Below are positions 43,441 through 52,220 of a DNA stretch of 64,000 nt, one piece after another. The notes under the pieces were generated by a model. That model made no database searches. It saw only the letters and a list, made by a program, of their open reading frames with translations, and had not been told where the DNA came from. Numbering within the stretch: the stretch's first letter is position 1; each line of letters opens with the position of its first letter. The position numbers and the translations under genes were made by a program. The stretch is from Pseudorhodoplanes sp. (GTDB taxonomy: Bacteria; Pseudomonadota; Alphaproteobacteria; Rhizobiales; Xanthobacteraceae): positions 62,001 through 126,000 of the forward strand of contig JALHOD010000003.1 in NCBI GenBank assembly GCA_022843165.1, in the 5' to 3' direction.

Positions 43441-43618
43441 TAATTTCGGTCCCGCGCTCGCCCCTATGGCTTGCGATATAGAAGCTTCAGGCCCGGTTCG
43501 TAGAGTTCCGGATTCCTCAGCCCCCCAGCCCCCCGGGGCTCGAACGGACCGGGCCGATGTTCCAAGTACGGTTCAATCCCCAATGCTTTCGGGCCGGCTT
43601 CCGCCGGCCCGATTTTTT
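43441..43618 (+). ncRNA. Candidate independent small RNA ending in an intrinsic terminator
   Basis: The 352-base gap between two minus-strand genes (43280-43631) carries a terminator that points to the plus strand, so some plus-strand transcript must end here although no plus-strand gene precedes it. A possible -10 CATAAT (43429-43434) would start RNA near 43441, giving about 178 bases. Inside, GGCCCGG-TTCG (43490-43500) pairs with CGAA (43541-43544) and CCGGGCC (43549-43555), with a 4-base bulge. I do not recognise it as 6S, SRP, tmRNA or RNase P RNA. Bases 43280-43440 show nothing else clear beyond a TTGACA at 43302. The 5' end is uncertain. Confidence 0.5.
43591..43618 (+). terminator. Plus-strand intrinsic terminator without an upstream gene
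   Basis: Perfect stem GGGCCGGC / GCCGGCCC with loop TTCC (43591-43610), then GATTTTTT. On the minus strand the sequence after the hairpin is GAAAGC, with no T run, so it does not serve the minus-strand DUF1223 gene that stops at 43632. Confidence 0.88.
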
Positions 43619-43631
43619 CCTGGAAGACGAA

Positions 43632-44378
43632 CTAGCGAATGCTGGCTAGGGCCGCGCCCAGCATCGGACCGGGATTGTCCGCGCTTCCGCTTTGAACAAT
43701 GGCCGCGGCGGCATCCACGCCCTCGGCCTTGATATCTGCCACCGGCAATGTCCAGGACATTGCCTTGCCGTTCCAGTCGCCCACCTTCACCCAGCGGCGA
43801 CTGACATTGTGGTAGATCACCGCACGGCCATTGTTCTCACCGCGGCCGATGGTGACTGGGACTTTCCTGGCCATTGCGCACAGCCAGACTTCGCCCTTAA
43901 CCTGATCGCTGGCCGCATCCGGAAGGCTGACCGTGAGCTTGTCGCCGACGGCCGCGATTGTGACCGGAATTTTCATCGCCTTGCCGCGGGTCTCGGAAAT
44001 CGCACGCTCGATCGCAGCCTTGTCGCTGCCGAGAACATGGTGGCTGCCATTCACAACGACTTGCGGCGTATAGACCTCCCGGTCGCCGCGCTGACGGGCG
44101 TAAGCGCGCTGGCGGGCGCTGTACCGGGGATTGGCCAGTGTGTCTTTCCAGCCGAGATAGTCCCAGTAATCGATCGGCAGAGTCATCGCGACGATTGAGG
44201 AATCCTGTGCCAGTTCGCCGAGCAATTTGTCGGCTGGCGGGCAGGACGAGCAACCCTGACTGGTGAACAGTTCCACCACTGCGCGGATTTCGGCGCCGGT
44301 CGCTTGAGTGGGCAGAAATGCCAGCCATGCGCATGACACGGCAGACAGGAAAGATGGCGCGAAAAGGCGACGTCTCAA
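43632..44378 (-). CDS. DUF1223 thioredoxin-like secreted protein
   Basis: A 248-residue exported protein of DUF1223, common in alphaproteobacteria. Signal peptide over residues 1-29 (ending near TGA), then a thioredoxin-like fold with VVELFTSQGCSSCPPADKLL, where CSSC would be the redox pair, and YTPQVVVNGSHHVLGS in the position of the cis-proline loop. The C-terminal beta-rich part is unassigned. Function unknown; a periplasmic disulfide role is an inference. It lies downstream of acnA on the same strand, 167 bases away. Confidence 0.88.
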   Translation of the reverse strand: MRRRLFAPSFLSAVSCAWLAFLPTQATGAEIRAVVELFTSQGCSSCPPADKLLGELAQDSSIVAMTLPIDYWDYLGWKDTLANPRYSARQRAYARQRGDREVYTPQVVVNGSHHVLGSDKAAIERAISETRGKAMKIPVTIAAVGDKLTVSLPDAASDQVKGEVWLCAMARKVPVTIGRGENNGRAVIYHNVSRRWVKVGDWNGKAMSWTLPVADIKAEGVDAAAAIVQSGSADNPGPMLGAALASIR

Positions 44379-44545
44379 GTCAATTCCATCTTTTCTTTTG
44401 GAAGGACCCTTCCAAGGATCTGATATACCAGCCTAACGATTAAAATAATCACAGACCACTCACTTCGCAGTGAATAGTCCTTGCCGTTTGAGAAAACCCA
44501 CCCGCACAGACGCATCACGGAAACGTGCTTGGTCGCTCGCGGCCG

Positions 44546-47251
44546 CTATGCCGCGAGCTGACGCAAGACGTACTGCAGGATGCCGCCATTCCTGAAATAT
44601 TCCAGTTCATCCAGCGTATCGATGCGGCAGATCAGCGGAACGCGCGTGAGTTTGCCGTCGGCTGCCACGATTTCAGCGATCAGTTTCTGGCGCGGCTTGA
44701 GTTCCCCGTGCAGCCCCCGGATCGTGACCTGCTCGCTGCCCTTCAGCCCAAGCGTCTGCCACGAGGCGCCTTCCTCGAACACCAGCGGCATGACCCCCAT
44801 GCCGACCAGATTGGAGCGGTGGATACGCTCGAAGGACTGCGCGATGACGGCGCGAACCCCAAGAAGGACCGTGCCTTTGGCCGCCCAGTCGCGCGACGAA
44901 CCGGTGCCATATTCCTTGCCGGCAAAGACAACTAGCGGAACCTTTTCCTGCTTGTAGCGCATCGCCGCGTCGTAGATCGGCATCTGCTCCTTGGACGGAT
45001 AGTGAATCGTCACGCCGCCTTCAACACCCGGAACCATCTGGTTCTTGATGCGGATATTGGCGAAGGTGCCGCGCATCATCACTTCATGATTGCCACGGCG
45101 CGTGCCGTACTGGTTGAAATCGACCGGCTTAACCTTGTGATCGACCAGATATTTTCCGGCCGGCGAATTGAGCTTGATCGAGCCGGCCGGAGAAATGTGG
45201 TCGGTGGTGATGGAATCCAGGAACAGCCCCAGAACCCGCGCATCGATGATGTCTTCCAGCGTCGACGGCCGCGGCTGCATGCCCGTGAAATAGGGCGGGT
45301 TCTGCACATAGGTGGATTTATTGTCCCACGCATAGGTCAGGCCGCCCTTGACCGTGACCTTGCGCCAGTTGGCGTCACCCTTAAAGACGTTCGCGTATTT
45401 CTTTGCGAAGAGCTGTTTGGTGACGTTCTTGCGAATGAACGTGTCGATTTCCCGCGCCGTCGGCCAGATGTCCTTTAGGAACACCTTGTTGCCTTTCTTG
45501 TCGGTGCCGAGTGGTGTCTTCAGCAGATCGACCTGCATCGAACCGGCGATCGCATAGGCCACCACCAGCGGCGGCGAGGCGAGATAGTTGGCGCGTACGT
45601 CGGGATTGACGCGGCCCTCGAAGTTACGGTTGCCGGACAAAACCGCAGCAGCCACCAGATCGTTCTCGCTGATGGTCTTGGAAATTTCCTCCGGCAGCGG
45701 TCCGGAATTGCCGATGCAGGTCGTGCAGCCATAGCCGACCAGGTTGAACCCGAGCGCATCCAGATCTTTCTGCAGACCGGACTTTGCAAGATATTCGCCG
45801 ACGACCTGGGAGCCGGGTGCTAGTGAGGTCTTCACCCACGGCTTGACGGCAAGACCCTTGGCCACCGCCTTGCGGGCAAGCAGGCCGGCGCCAATCATCA
45901 CACTGGGATTGGATGTGTTGGTACAGGACGTGATCGCCGCGATCACCACGTCGCCATGACCGAGGTCGTGTTTGCGGCCCTGGACCGGAACGCGCTTTGC
46001 GATTTCCGCGCCCTTCTTGAACTCGTCCTCCATCGAACCGGCGAAGCCGGATTTGACATTCCTGAGTGCCACGCGGTCCTGCGGACGCTTGGGACCCGCC
46101 AGCGAGGGTTCGACCGAAGCAAGATCAAGCTTGAGAATGTCGGTGAAGACCGGATCGGAGCTGGACTTGGTCAGATACATGCCCTGCGCCTTGGCATAGG
46201 CGGCGACCAGCTTGACGCGATCTTCCTTGCGGCCGGTATCGCGCAGGAATTTCACGGTATGCTCGTCGATGGGGAAGAAGCCGCAGGTGGCGCCGTATTC
46301 CGGCGCCATGTTGCCGATGGTGGCACGATCGGCGATCGACAGATCCATCACGCCGGGTCCGAAAAATTCCACGAACTTGCCGACCACGCCGCGTTTGCGC
46401 AGCATCTCCGTGACGGTCAGAACCAGATCGGTGGCGGTCACGCCTTCCTTCAGCTTGCCGGTGAACTTGAAGCCGATCACCTCCGGCAGCAGCATGGACA
46501 ACGGCTGGCCGAGCATCGCGGCCTCTGCCTCGATGCCGCCGACCCCCCAGCCAAGCACGGACAGGCCGTTCACCATGGTGGTGTGCGAGTCGGTTCCGAC
46601 CAGCGAATCCGGATAGGCGACTTCCGCGTTGATGGTCTTGCCGTCGATCTTGACCTTGTCTTTCGCGGTCCAGACCGTCTGCGACAGATATTCAAGGTTG
46701 ACCTGATGGCAGATGCCGGTGCCGGGCGGCACCACGCGGAAATTGTTGAACGCCTTCTGCGCCCATTTCAGGAACCGATAGCGCTCCTGGTTCTGCTTGT
46801 ATTCTTCATCGACGTTTTTCTTGAACGCAGAATTGCTGCCGAAGAAATTCACGATTACCGAATGGTCGATGACCAGATCGACCGGCACCAGCGGATTGAT
46901 TTTCTTCGCGTCGCCGCCCAGCACATTCATGGCGTCGCGCATGGCGGCAAGATCGACCACGGCGGGAACGCCGGTGAAATCCTGCATCAGCACACGCGCC
47001 GGCCGGAACGCAATTTCGCGATCAGAGGCCTTCGTCTTCAGCCAGGCCGCGACCGCCTGGATATCTTCCTTGGTGACTGTGCGGCCGTCTTCATTGCGCA
47101 GGAGATTTTCCAGCAGCACCTTCATCGAGGACGGCAGCCGCGAAATCCCCTTCAGCCCATTTTTCTCCGCGACCGGCAGGCTGTAATAGGCATAGGTCTT
47201 GGTGCCGACCTTGAGCGTGCGGCAACACCGAAAGCTGTCGAGCGAAGTCAT
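44546..47251 (-). CDS. acnA: Aconitate hydratase A
   Basis: Interconverts citrate and isocitrate with a [4Fe-4S] cluster. 901 residues, the AcnA length. Cluster cysteines appear in SCTNTSNPSVMIGAG and GCTTCIGNSGPL; other active-site segments are VGTDSHTTMVNGLSVLGWGV, GVMDLSIADRATIGNMAPEY and the swivel-domain motif GSSRDWAAKGT. The start MTSLDSFRCC at 47251 follows AGGA; a frame open 87 bases further upstream is unconserved. Its promoter region is shared with the divergent ccmA. Confidence 0.97.
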   Translation of the reverse strand: MTSLDSFRCCRTLKVGTKTYAYYSLPVAEKNGLKGISRLPSSMKVLLENLLRNEDGRTVTKEDIQAVAAWLKTKASDREIAFRPARVLMQDFTGVPAVVDLAAMRDAMNVLGGDAKKINPLVPVDLVIDHSVIVNFFGSNSAFKKNVDEEYKQNQERYRFLKWAQKAFNNFRVVPPGTGICHQVNLEYLSQTVWTAKDKVKIDGKTINAEVAYPDSLVGTDSHTTMVNGLSVLGWGVGGIEAEAAMLGQPLSMLLPEVIGFKFTGKLKEGVTATDLVLTVTEMLRKRGVVGKFVEFFGPGVMDLSIADRATIGNMAPEYGATCGFFPIDEHTVKFLRDTGRKEDRVKLVAAYAKAQGMYLTKSSSDPVFTDILKLDLASVEPSLAGPKRPQDRVALRNVKSGFAGSMEDEFKKGAEIAKRVPVQGRKHDLGHGDVVIAAITSCTNTSNPSVMIGAGLLARKAVAKGLAVKPWVKTSLAPGSQVVGEYLAKSGLQKDLDALGFNLVGYGCTTCIGNSGPLPEEISKTISENDLVAAAVLSGNRNFEGRVNPDVRANYLASPPLVVAYAIAGSMQVDLLKTPLGTDKKGNKVFLKDIWPTAREIDTFIRKNVTKQLFAKKYANVFKGDANWRKVTVKGGLTYAWDNKSTYVQNPPYFTGMQPRPSTLEDIIDARVLGLFLDSITTDHISPAGSIKLNSPAGKYLVDHKVKPVDFNQYGTRRGNHEVMMRGTFANIRIKNQMVPGVEGGVTIHYPSKEQMPIYDAAMRYKQEKVPLVVFAGKEYGTGSSRDWAAKGTVLLGVRAVIAQSFERIHRSNLVGMGVMPLVFEEGASWQTLGLKGSEQVTIRGLHGELKPRQKLIAEIVAADGKLTRVPLICRIDTLDELEYFRNGGILQYVLRQLAA

Positions 47252-47479
47252 GGGTCCTGTTCCTGTCTCACCGGTCCGAGCGCTGGCCGATTCGTTCCAA
47301 TGCGTTGATATTGCATCACATTTCAAGCGCGAGGACACCGCGCAGGGAATCTGGCGAGAAGCGGTCTAAGGTGCGGCTTATAGGGGCTTTTTTGGCGTTC
47401 TGCCATATGAACAAATGCCGTCAACAGCAGCAGCGGCCCGCGCTCTGGCGCCGCGGCCCGTGCGGGACAGAAGTTTCAA

Positions 47480-48094
47480 GTGACTGGAAAAATTACACTT
47501 TCGGCAACGGACCTGACCTGCTTGCGAGGTGAGCGGGAGGTTTTCCGGGCCTTGAACTTTTCGGTCGCGGCCGGCCAAGGACTGCTGCTCACGGGGCGCA
47601 ACGGCGCCGGCAAGTCCTCGCTGCTCCGCATGATCGCCGGGCTGCTGCGAATCGCCGGCGGGCGCTTGGAGTTGAGCGGCGGACAGCCGGACCGCGGAAT
47701 CGGGGAGCAATCCCATTATCTCGGCCATCAGGATGCGCTGAAATCCTCGCTGACGGCGATGGAAAACCTTCGCTTCTGGATCCGCTATCTCGACGGCCGG
47801 GGCGAACCCCAGACCGCGCTCGACGCCGTCGGTCTCGGCGCCTTGCGGGATTTGCCGGCCGCCTACCTCTCCGCCGGCCAGAAACGACGGTTATCGCTCG
47901 CCCGGCTGGTGGCGATCGAACGACCGCTCTGGCTGCTGGACGAGCCGACATCGACGCTCGATGCGGCGGCGCAAACGATGCTGCACGATTTCATGCACCG
48001 GCATCTTGCCGGCGGCGGCCTGATTGTGGCCGCCACCCATCAGACGCTCGGATTGGACAATGTCCGCGAATTGCGGTTGGGAACGCCGCTATGA
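47480..48094 (+). CDS. ccmA: Heme exporter ATP-binding protein CcmA
   Basis: ATPase of the CcmABCD complex that releases holo-CcmE during cytochrome c maturation. 204 residues from GTG 47480: Walker A GRNGAGKSSLLRMIAGL, signature LSAGQKRRLSLARL (CcmA-type), Walker B LWLLDEPTSTLD and the H-loop AATHQ. The stop overlaps ccmB (ATGA). Confidence 0.95.
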   Translation: MTGKITLSATDLTCLRGEREVFRALNFSVAAGQGLLLTGRNGAGKSSLLRMIAGLLRIAGGRLELSGGQPDRGIGEQSHYLGHQDALKSSLTAMENLRFWIRYLDGRGEPQTALDAVGLGALRDLPAAYLSAGQKRRLSLARLVAIERPLWLLDEPTSTLDAAAQTMLHDFMHRHLAGGGLIVAATHQTLGLDNVRELRLGTPL

Positions 48095-48759
48095 CCGCGC
48101 TCGCCGCCCTTTTCGTCCGCGATATCCGCATCGCCGTGCGCGTCGGCGGCGGCGCCATGATTGGCGTGCTGTTCTTTCTCACCATCGTGGCCCTGATGCC
48201 ATTTGCGATCGGTCCCGACCTTGCACTGCTGCAGCGCATCGGGCCGGCGATTCTCTGGATCGGCGCATTGCTGGCGAGCCTGCTTGCGCTCGACCGCCTG
48301 CTCACCGCCGATCTGGAAGACGGCTCGCTGGACCTCCTTCTAATGGGCGGAACGCCGCTGGAGCTTGCCGTGGCGGCAAAGGCGCTGGCGCACTGGCTGA
48401 CCACCGGACTGCCGCTGGTGATCGCAACGCCAGTCTTCGCACTGTTTCTCAACCTGGATCTGACCGCGACGGCCGCCGTCGCCGGCACCTTGTTTGTGGG
48501 CACTCCCGCACTGACCTTCATCGGGCTGATCGGCGCCGGCCTGACAGTGACCTTGCGGCGCGGCGGCATCCTGCTCAGCGTGCTGGTGCTGCCACTAGCC
48601 ATTCCGGTTCTGATTTTTGGCGTGGCCGCGTCGAATGCGGCCATCGTTGGGCCCTTGCCCTTCGGCACGCCATTCCTGATTCTTTGCGCGCTGACGCTGG
48701 TCAGCCTGGTGGTGGGCCCGTTCGCGGCGGCCCTGGCGCTGCGGCAGGGGCAGGACTGA
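48091..48759 (+). CDS. ccmB: Heme exporter permease CcmB
   Basis: Membrane subunit of CcmABCD. 222 residues with six helices; family segments FVRDIRIAVRVGGGAMIGVL, ALLASLLALDRLLTADLEDG and the C-terminal LALRQGQD. It overlaps ccmA by 4 bases, showing coupling. Confidence 0.95.
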   Translation: MTALAALFVRDIRIAVRVGGGAMIGVLFFLTIVALMPFAIGPDLALLQRIGPAILWIGALLASLLALDRLLTADLEDGSLDLLLMGGTPLELAVAAKALAHWLTTGLPLVIATPVFALFLNLDLTATAAVAGTLFVGTPALTFIGLIGAGLTVTLRRGGILLSVLVLPLAIPVLIFGVAASNAAIVGPLPFGTPFLILCALTLVSLVVGPFAAALALRQGQD

Positions 48760-48760
48760 C

Positions 48761-48859
48761 ATGATGGCATCACAATCATTTTTCGATGTTGACCTTGAAG
48801 CCGCCGAACATCCTGACTGGATGACGCGACCAAGACCCGTGGAGTGCCAATGGCCCTGA
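48761..48859 (+). CDS. Possible 32-residue ORF between ccmB and ccmC
   Basis: ATG at 48761 lies one base after the ccmB stop, with GGGGCAGG a few bases upstream, and reads MMASQSFFDVDLEAAEHPDW and 12 more residues before TGA at 48857, overlapping the ccmC start (48850). Acidic and not membrane-like. It may be a coupling peptide that carries ribosomes to ccmC, or simply a chance frame; no family is recognised. Confidence 0.25.
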   Translation: MMASQSFFDVDLEAAEHPDWMTRPRPVECQWP

Positions 48860-49584
48860 TTGATCTCGCCAATCCGTCGCGGTTTCTGTCGTTCGTGGAT
48901 CGCGTCCTGCCATGGCTGACGGGCGCAACCGCGCTCGCTTTCGCCGTCGGCCTCAACCAGGTCTATCTCGCCCCCGACGACTATCAGCAGGGTGCAACCG
49001 TCAAGATCATGTTCATTCATGTGCCGTCGGCGTGGCTGGCCATGTTCGGCTGGACGGTGATGAGCGTGGCCGCGCTCGGCACGCTGGTCTGGCGGCACCC
49101 GCTGGCGGATGTCGCCGCCAAGGCGGCGGCTCCCATCGGCGCCGCATTCACCCTGCTCTGCCTGATCACCGGCTCGCTCTGGGGGCGGCCGATGTGGGGC
49201 ACTTACTGGGTCTGGGATGCACGCCTGACATCGGTTTTCGTGCTGTTCCTGATGTATCTCGGCGTGATCGCATTATGGCGCACCATCGAGGATCCATCAC
49301 GCGCCGCGCGCGTGGCTGCGATCCTGACGCTGGTCGGCGCGATCAATATTCCGATCATCAAATACTCGGTCGAGTTCTGGAACACACTGCATCAGCCGGC
49401 GTCGGTCATGCGGCTCGACGGACCGACCATTCATGCGTCAATCCTGATTCCGCTGCTGGTCATGGCGGCCGCCTTCACCTTGCTGTTCGTCACACTCCAC
49501 TTCGCGGCCATGCGCAATGAAATCCTGCGGCGCCGCGTGCGGACCATGCAGCTGATGCAAGCGCAAGCGGCGCCTGGGAGCTGA
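48850..49584 (+). CDS. ccmC: Heme handling protein CcmC
   Basis: Six-helix membrane protein that loads heme onto CcmE. 244 residues from ATG 48850 (GGAG upstream). The tryptophan-rich heme motif is WGRPMWGTYWVWDARLTS, with flanking histidines in FIHVPSAWLAMFGW and NTLHQPASV. Follows ccmB after 90 bases. Confidence 0.96.
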   Translation: MALIDLANPSRFLSFVDRVLPWLTGATALAFAVGLNQVYLAPDDYQQGATVKIMFIHVPSAWLAMFGWTVMSVAALGTLVWRHPLADVAAKAAAPIGAAFTLLCLITGSLWGRPMWGTYWVWDARLTSVFVLFLMYLGVIALWRTIEDPSRAARVAAILTLVGAINIPIIKYSVEFWNTLHQPASVMRLDGPTIHASILIPLLVMAAAFTLLFVTLHFAAMRNEILRRRVRTMQLMQAQAAPGS

Positions 49585-49587
49585 GCC

Positions 49588-49764
49588 ATGAATCTCGGGC
49601 CTCATGCCGCTTTCATCCTGCTGTCCTATGGAGCGGCCATTCTCATTCTTGCCGTTCTGATCGCCTGGATCTGGTTGTCCCATCGCGCACTCAAGCGCAC
49701 ATTGGCGGCATTGGAAGAACGGGGCGTGACGCGCCGGTCCGACGAGCGCAGAAAATACCGATGA
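49588..49764 (+). CDS. ccmD: Heme exporter protein CcmD
   Basis: A 58-residue membrane protein of the CcmABCD complex, starting MNLGPHAAFILLSYGAAILI and with one membrane helix followed by a basic cytoplasmic tail (ALKRTLAALEERGVTRRSDE). The signature HAAFILLSYGA is typical. It starts 4 bases after the ccmC stop and overlaps ccmG by 4 bases. Confidence 0.95.
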   Translation: MNLGPHAAFILLSYGAAILILAVLIAWIWLSHRALKRTLAALEERGVTRRSDERRKYR

Positions 49765-50351
49765 CGACGGAAACGCATCAGAAAGGCGACAGGCGCCGCA
49801 GGACATTTCTGATCATCCCGCTGGTGCTGTTTCTGGCGCTGGCGGCGCTGTTCTTTTTCCAGCTCGGCGTTGGCGACCCGAACAGAATCCCTTCGGCGCT
49901 GATCGGCCGCACTGTGCCGCAGACTGAATTGCCGCCGGTGGCCGGGCTTCTGCAGGACGGCAAGCCGGTGCCGGGGCTCTCGCCGGCACTGTTTCAGGGC
50001 AAGGTGACGCTGGTGAATGTCTGGGCCTCGTGGTGCGTGCCGTGCCACGACGAGGCGCCGCTGCTCGATGACCTGGCCAAGGACAAGCGCTTCCAGATCG
50101 TCGGCATCAACTACAAGGACCAGCCGGACAACGCGCGCCGCTTCATCGGCCGCTACGGCAATCCCTTTGTCGCGGTCGGCGCCGACCCGAACGGGCGCGC
50201 GGCCATCGACTGGGGCGTGTATGGCGTGCCGGAAACATTTGTCGTCGGAAAAGACGGCAAGATCGCCTACAAGCTGGTGGGGCCGATCACGGAGCAGAAT
50301 CTCGCCGCTGTGCTCAGACCAACGATTGAGAAACTTTTGAAAACACAATGA
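49761..50351 (+). CDS. ccmG: Thiol:disulfide interchange protein CcmG/DsbE
   Basis: Membrane-anchored periplasmic thioredoxin that keeps apocytochrome c cysteines reduced. 196 residues: N-terminal anchor (about 15-37), redox motif WASWCVPC, the CcmG acidic segment and GVYGVPETFVVGKDGKI holding the cis-proline. Last of ccmABCDG; ccmE, ccmF and ccmH must lie elsewhere, as usual in Hyphomicrobiales. Confidence 0.96.
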   Translation: MTTETHQKGDRRRRTFLIIPLVLFLALAALFFFQLGVGDPNRIPSALIGRTVPQTELPPVAGLLQDGKPVPGLSPALFQGKVTLVNVWASWCVPCHDEAPLLDDLAKDKRFQIVGINYKDQPDNARRFIGRYGNPFVAVGADPNGRAAIDWGVYGVPETFVVGKDGKIAYKLVGPITEQNLAAVLRPTIEKLLKTQ

Positions 50352-50370
50352 AAACGGACCCAGCCGCGTC

Positions 50371-50520
50371 GCGTTTCATGTGAAACAATTCCTATCGCTG
50401 GCGCGCGGTGACGCGCCTTTCATGCTCGTAGAAACCACGATCCTCGCGCAGAAACAGCGTGGTTTCGGTGATCCTCGGCAATCCTCGCGCACATTCCTCG
50501 CGCGAGGATGCGATCCTCCC
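50371..50520 (+). repeat. Composite dispersed element, copy 2, just 3' of ccmG
   Basis: Read from the ccmG stop: box GCGTTTCATGTGAAACAATT plus CCTAT (50371-50395), hairpin GGCGCG / CGCGCC (50400-50417), TTT, then CATGCTCGTAGA (50421-50432), an inverted repeat GAAACCACG / CGTGGTTTC (50431-50466) and a run of CCTCGCG-type repeats to 50520. Same architecture as at 25392-25552, with a different but still paired hairpin. It lies between the ccmG and yciB 3' ends. Confidence 0.75.
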
Positions 50521-50523
50521 GCG

Positions 50524-51153
50524 TTACTTCTTCTCCGGCTCCACCGCATATTTCGTCAGCACCGGATATTGCAGCATCGCGAACACGAAGGTGAGCGGCA
50601 GCGCGCCGAACACCTTGAAGCTGACCCAGGTGTCGGTGCTGGTCATACGCCAGACGGCCTCATTCAAAACCGCCATCGCGAAGAAGAACAGCGACCAGCG
50701 GACGGTGAGGATGCGCCAGCCTTGTTCACTGAGATGGAAGACCGAATCGAACACCATCTCCAGCAGCGGCTTGCGGAAGATCAGCCCGCCGAACAGAACC
50801 GTGCCGAACAGCACATAGATGATGGTCGGCTTCATCTTGATGAAGGTGTCGTTGTGCAGGACCAGCGTCAGCCCGCCGAACACCACGACGATGATCGCCG
50901 ACACCACCGGCATGAGCGGCAGACGGCGGATCAGGATATAGGACACGATGAGCGACACCAGCACCGCCACCATGAACACGGCGGTGGCGACAAAGATGCC
51001 GGCGCGTTCGCCGTCGTTTGCAATCGCGGGAAAGAACGGCGCGATCAGCGGCAGGAACAGGCCCGGCCGCGAATTGGAATAGAAGAACAGGATCAGCGGC
51101 CCGAGATCGAGCGCGAGCTTCACGAAGGGATTGAGCTGGATTTTCTGGTCCAT
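50524..51153 (-). CDS. yciB: Inner membrane septation protein YciB/IspZ
   Basis: A 209-residue protein with five membrane helices, family YciB (intracellular septation protein A), involved in envelope integrity and division. Starts MDQKIQLNPFVKLALDLGPL; contains LFFYSNSRPGLFLPLIAP and NEAVWRMTSTDTWVSFKVFG, both characteristic. The start at 51153 is chosen because the open frame upstream translates the palindromic repeat. Same strand as ftsY, 120 bases downstream of it. Confidence 0.93.
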   Translation of the reverse strand: MDQKIQLNPFVKLALDLGPLILFFYSNSRPGLFLPLIAPFFPAIANDGERAGIFVATAVFMVAVLVSLIVSYILIRRLPLMPVVSAIIVVVFGGLTLVLHNDTFIKMKPTIIYVLFGTVLFGGLIFRKPLLEMVFDSVFHLSEQGWRILTVRWSLFFFAMAVLNEAVWRMTSTDTWVSFKVFGALPLTFVFAMLQYPVLTKYAVEPEKK

Positions 51154-51183
51154 TGTTTTCTGCCGTGGTGACTTTCTTCTGTT

Positions 51184-51270
51184 GTCATCGCCGGGCTTGA
51201 CCCGGCGATCCATCCCGCTTCGTAAAGACCATCTTCCTCGATGGATGCCCGGGTCAAGCCCGGGCAAGAC
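51184..51270. repeat. Palindromic intergenic repeat (GTCATCGCCGGGCTTGACCC family)
   Basis: Left arm GTCATCGCCGGGCTTGACCC (with GGCGATCCA) and right arm TGGATGCCCGGGTCAAGCCC (with GGGCAAGAC) are inverted copies in the ftsY-yciB spacer. This is the widespread alphaproteobacterial repeat whose translation gives the familiar KPGDD/GLDPGIH peptides in spurious N-termini. Confidence 0.9.
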
Positions 51271-51273
51271 GAG

Positions 51274-52203
51274 TCACTCCATCCCCGCCACCGCCCGCGC
51301 GAAATCCTTTGCGCTGAACGGCTGCAGATCGTCGACACCCTCGCCGACTCCGATGAAGTGGATCGGCAGCCGGAATTTTTCCGCCAGCGCCACCAGGATG
51401 CCGCCGCGGGCGGTGCCGTCGAGCTTGGTCATCACCAGGCCCGTCACGCCGGCAATTTTCCGGAACACCTCGAGCTGGGACAGCGCATTCTGCCCGACCG
51501 TGGCATCCAGCACCAGCAGCACCGCATGCGGCGCGTCGGGTTCGACCTTCTTCATGACGCGAACGATTTTCTCCAGTTCGTCCATGAGTTCGGTCTTGTT
51601 CTGCAGGCGGCCGGCAGTATCGATCAGCAGAATGTCGGCATTCTCGCTCTTCGCGGCGGTGACCGCCTCGAATGCAAGGCTTGCCGCATCCGAACCCGGC
51701 TCGCGCGCAATCACGGTCGCCCCGGTGCGCGCACCCCAGATCCTGAGCTGGTCGATGGCGGCGGCGCGGAAGGTGTCGCCGGCGGCGAGCAAAACCTTCT
51801 TTCCTTCGGCGGAGAATTTCGCCGCCAGCTTGCCGATGGTCGTGGTCTTGCCCGAGCCGTTCACGCCGGTCACCAGGATGACGAAGGGCTTTGCGGTGTC
51901 GGTTGCGAGCGGATGAGCGCAGGGTGCCAGCGACTTTTCGACCTCGGCGGCGACAATGGCCTTCACGTCCTCGGGTGCGACATCCTTGTCATAACGGCCC
52001 TCGCCCACCGCCGCAGCGATGCGGGCCGCCGCCGTGACTCCAAGATCGGCGCGGATCAGCGCCTCCTCGATCTCGTCCAGCATGGCAGAATCGAGCCGCC
52101 GCCTGGTGACGAGATCGGACAGGGCGCCGCCGAGGGAGGCGGAGGTGCGGCGCAGCCCGCCGCTCAGGCGCTGCCACCAGCTTTTCTTTTCGGGTTCGGT
52201 CAT
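51274..52203 (-). CDS. ftsY: Signal recognition particle receptor FtsY
   Basis: SRP receptor GTPase that docks ribosome-SRP complexes at the membrane. 309 residues: short acidic/basic A region, the N domain, and the G domain with P-loop [45 protein letters not shown] and the closing [12 protein letters not shown]. The start [16 protein letters not shown] at 52203 is typical; upstream frame is repeat. Same window as ffh. Confidence 0.97.
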   Translation of the reverse strand: MTEPEKKSWWQRLSGGLRRTSASLGGALSDLVTRRRLDSAMLDEIEEALIRADLGVTAAARIAAAVGEGRYDKDVAPEDVKAIVAAEVEKSLAPCAHPLATDTAKPFVILVTGVNGSGKTTTIGKLAAKFSAEGKKVLLAAGDTFRAAAIDQLRIWGARTGATVIAREPGSDAASLAFEAVTAAKSENADILLIDTAGRLQNKTELMDELEKIVRVMKKVEPDAPHAVLLVLDATVGQNALSQLEVFRKIAGVTGLVMTKLDGTARGGILVALAEKFRLPIHFIGVGEGVDDLQPFSAKDFARAVAGME

Positions 52204-52220
52204 TGACGCCCTAGTTGTTG

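Noticed and set aside
43441-43618. Identification of the small RNA as 4.5S/SRP RNA or tmRNA
   Set aside because: The GGAAG tetraloop region of SRP RNA is absent and no tag-peptide frame ending in ALAA or tRNA-like acceptor pairing is visible.
43466-43732. 88-codon plus-strand frame in the small-RNA region
   Set aside because: It runs through the terminator hairpin and into the antisense of the DUF1223 gene; composition is Pro/Arg-rich and no ribosome-binding site is present.
44535-44558. Hairpin GCTCGCGGC/GCCGCGAGC at the acnA 3' end as a terminator
   Set aside because: Good stem, but no T run follows on the minus strand and it overlaps the coding end; kept only as a possible RNA stability hairpin.
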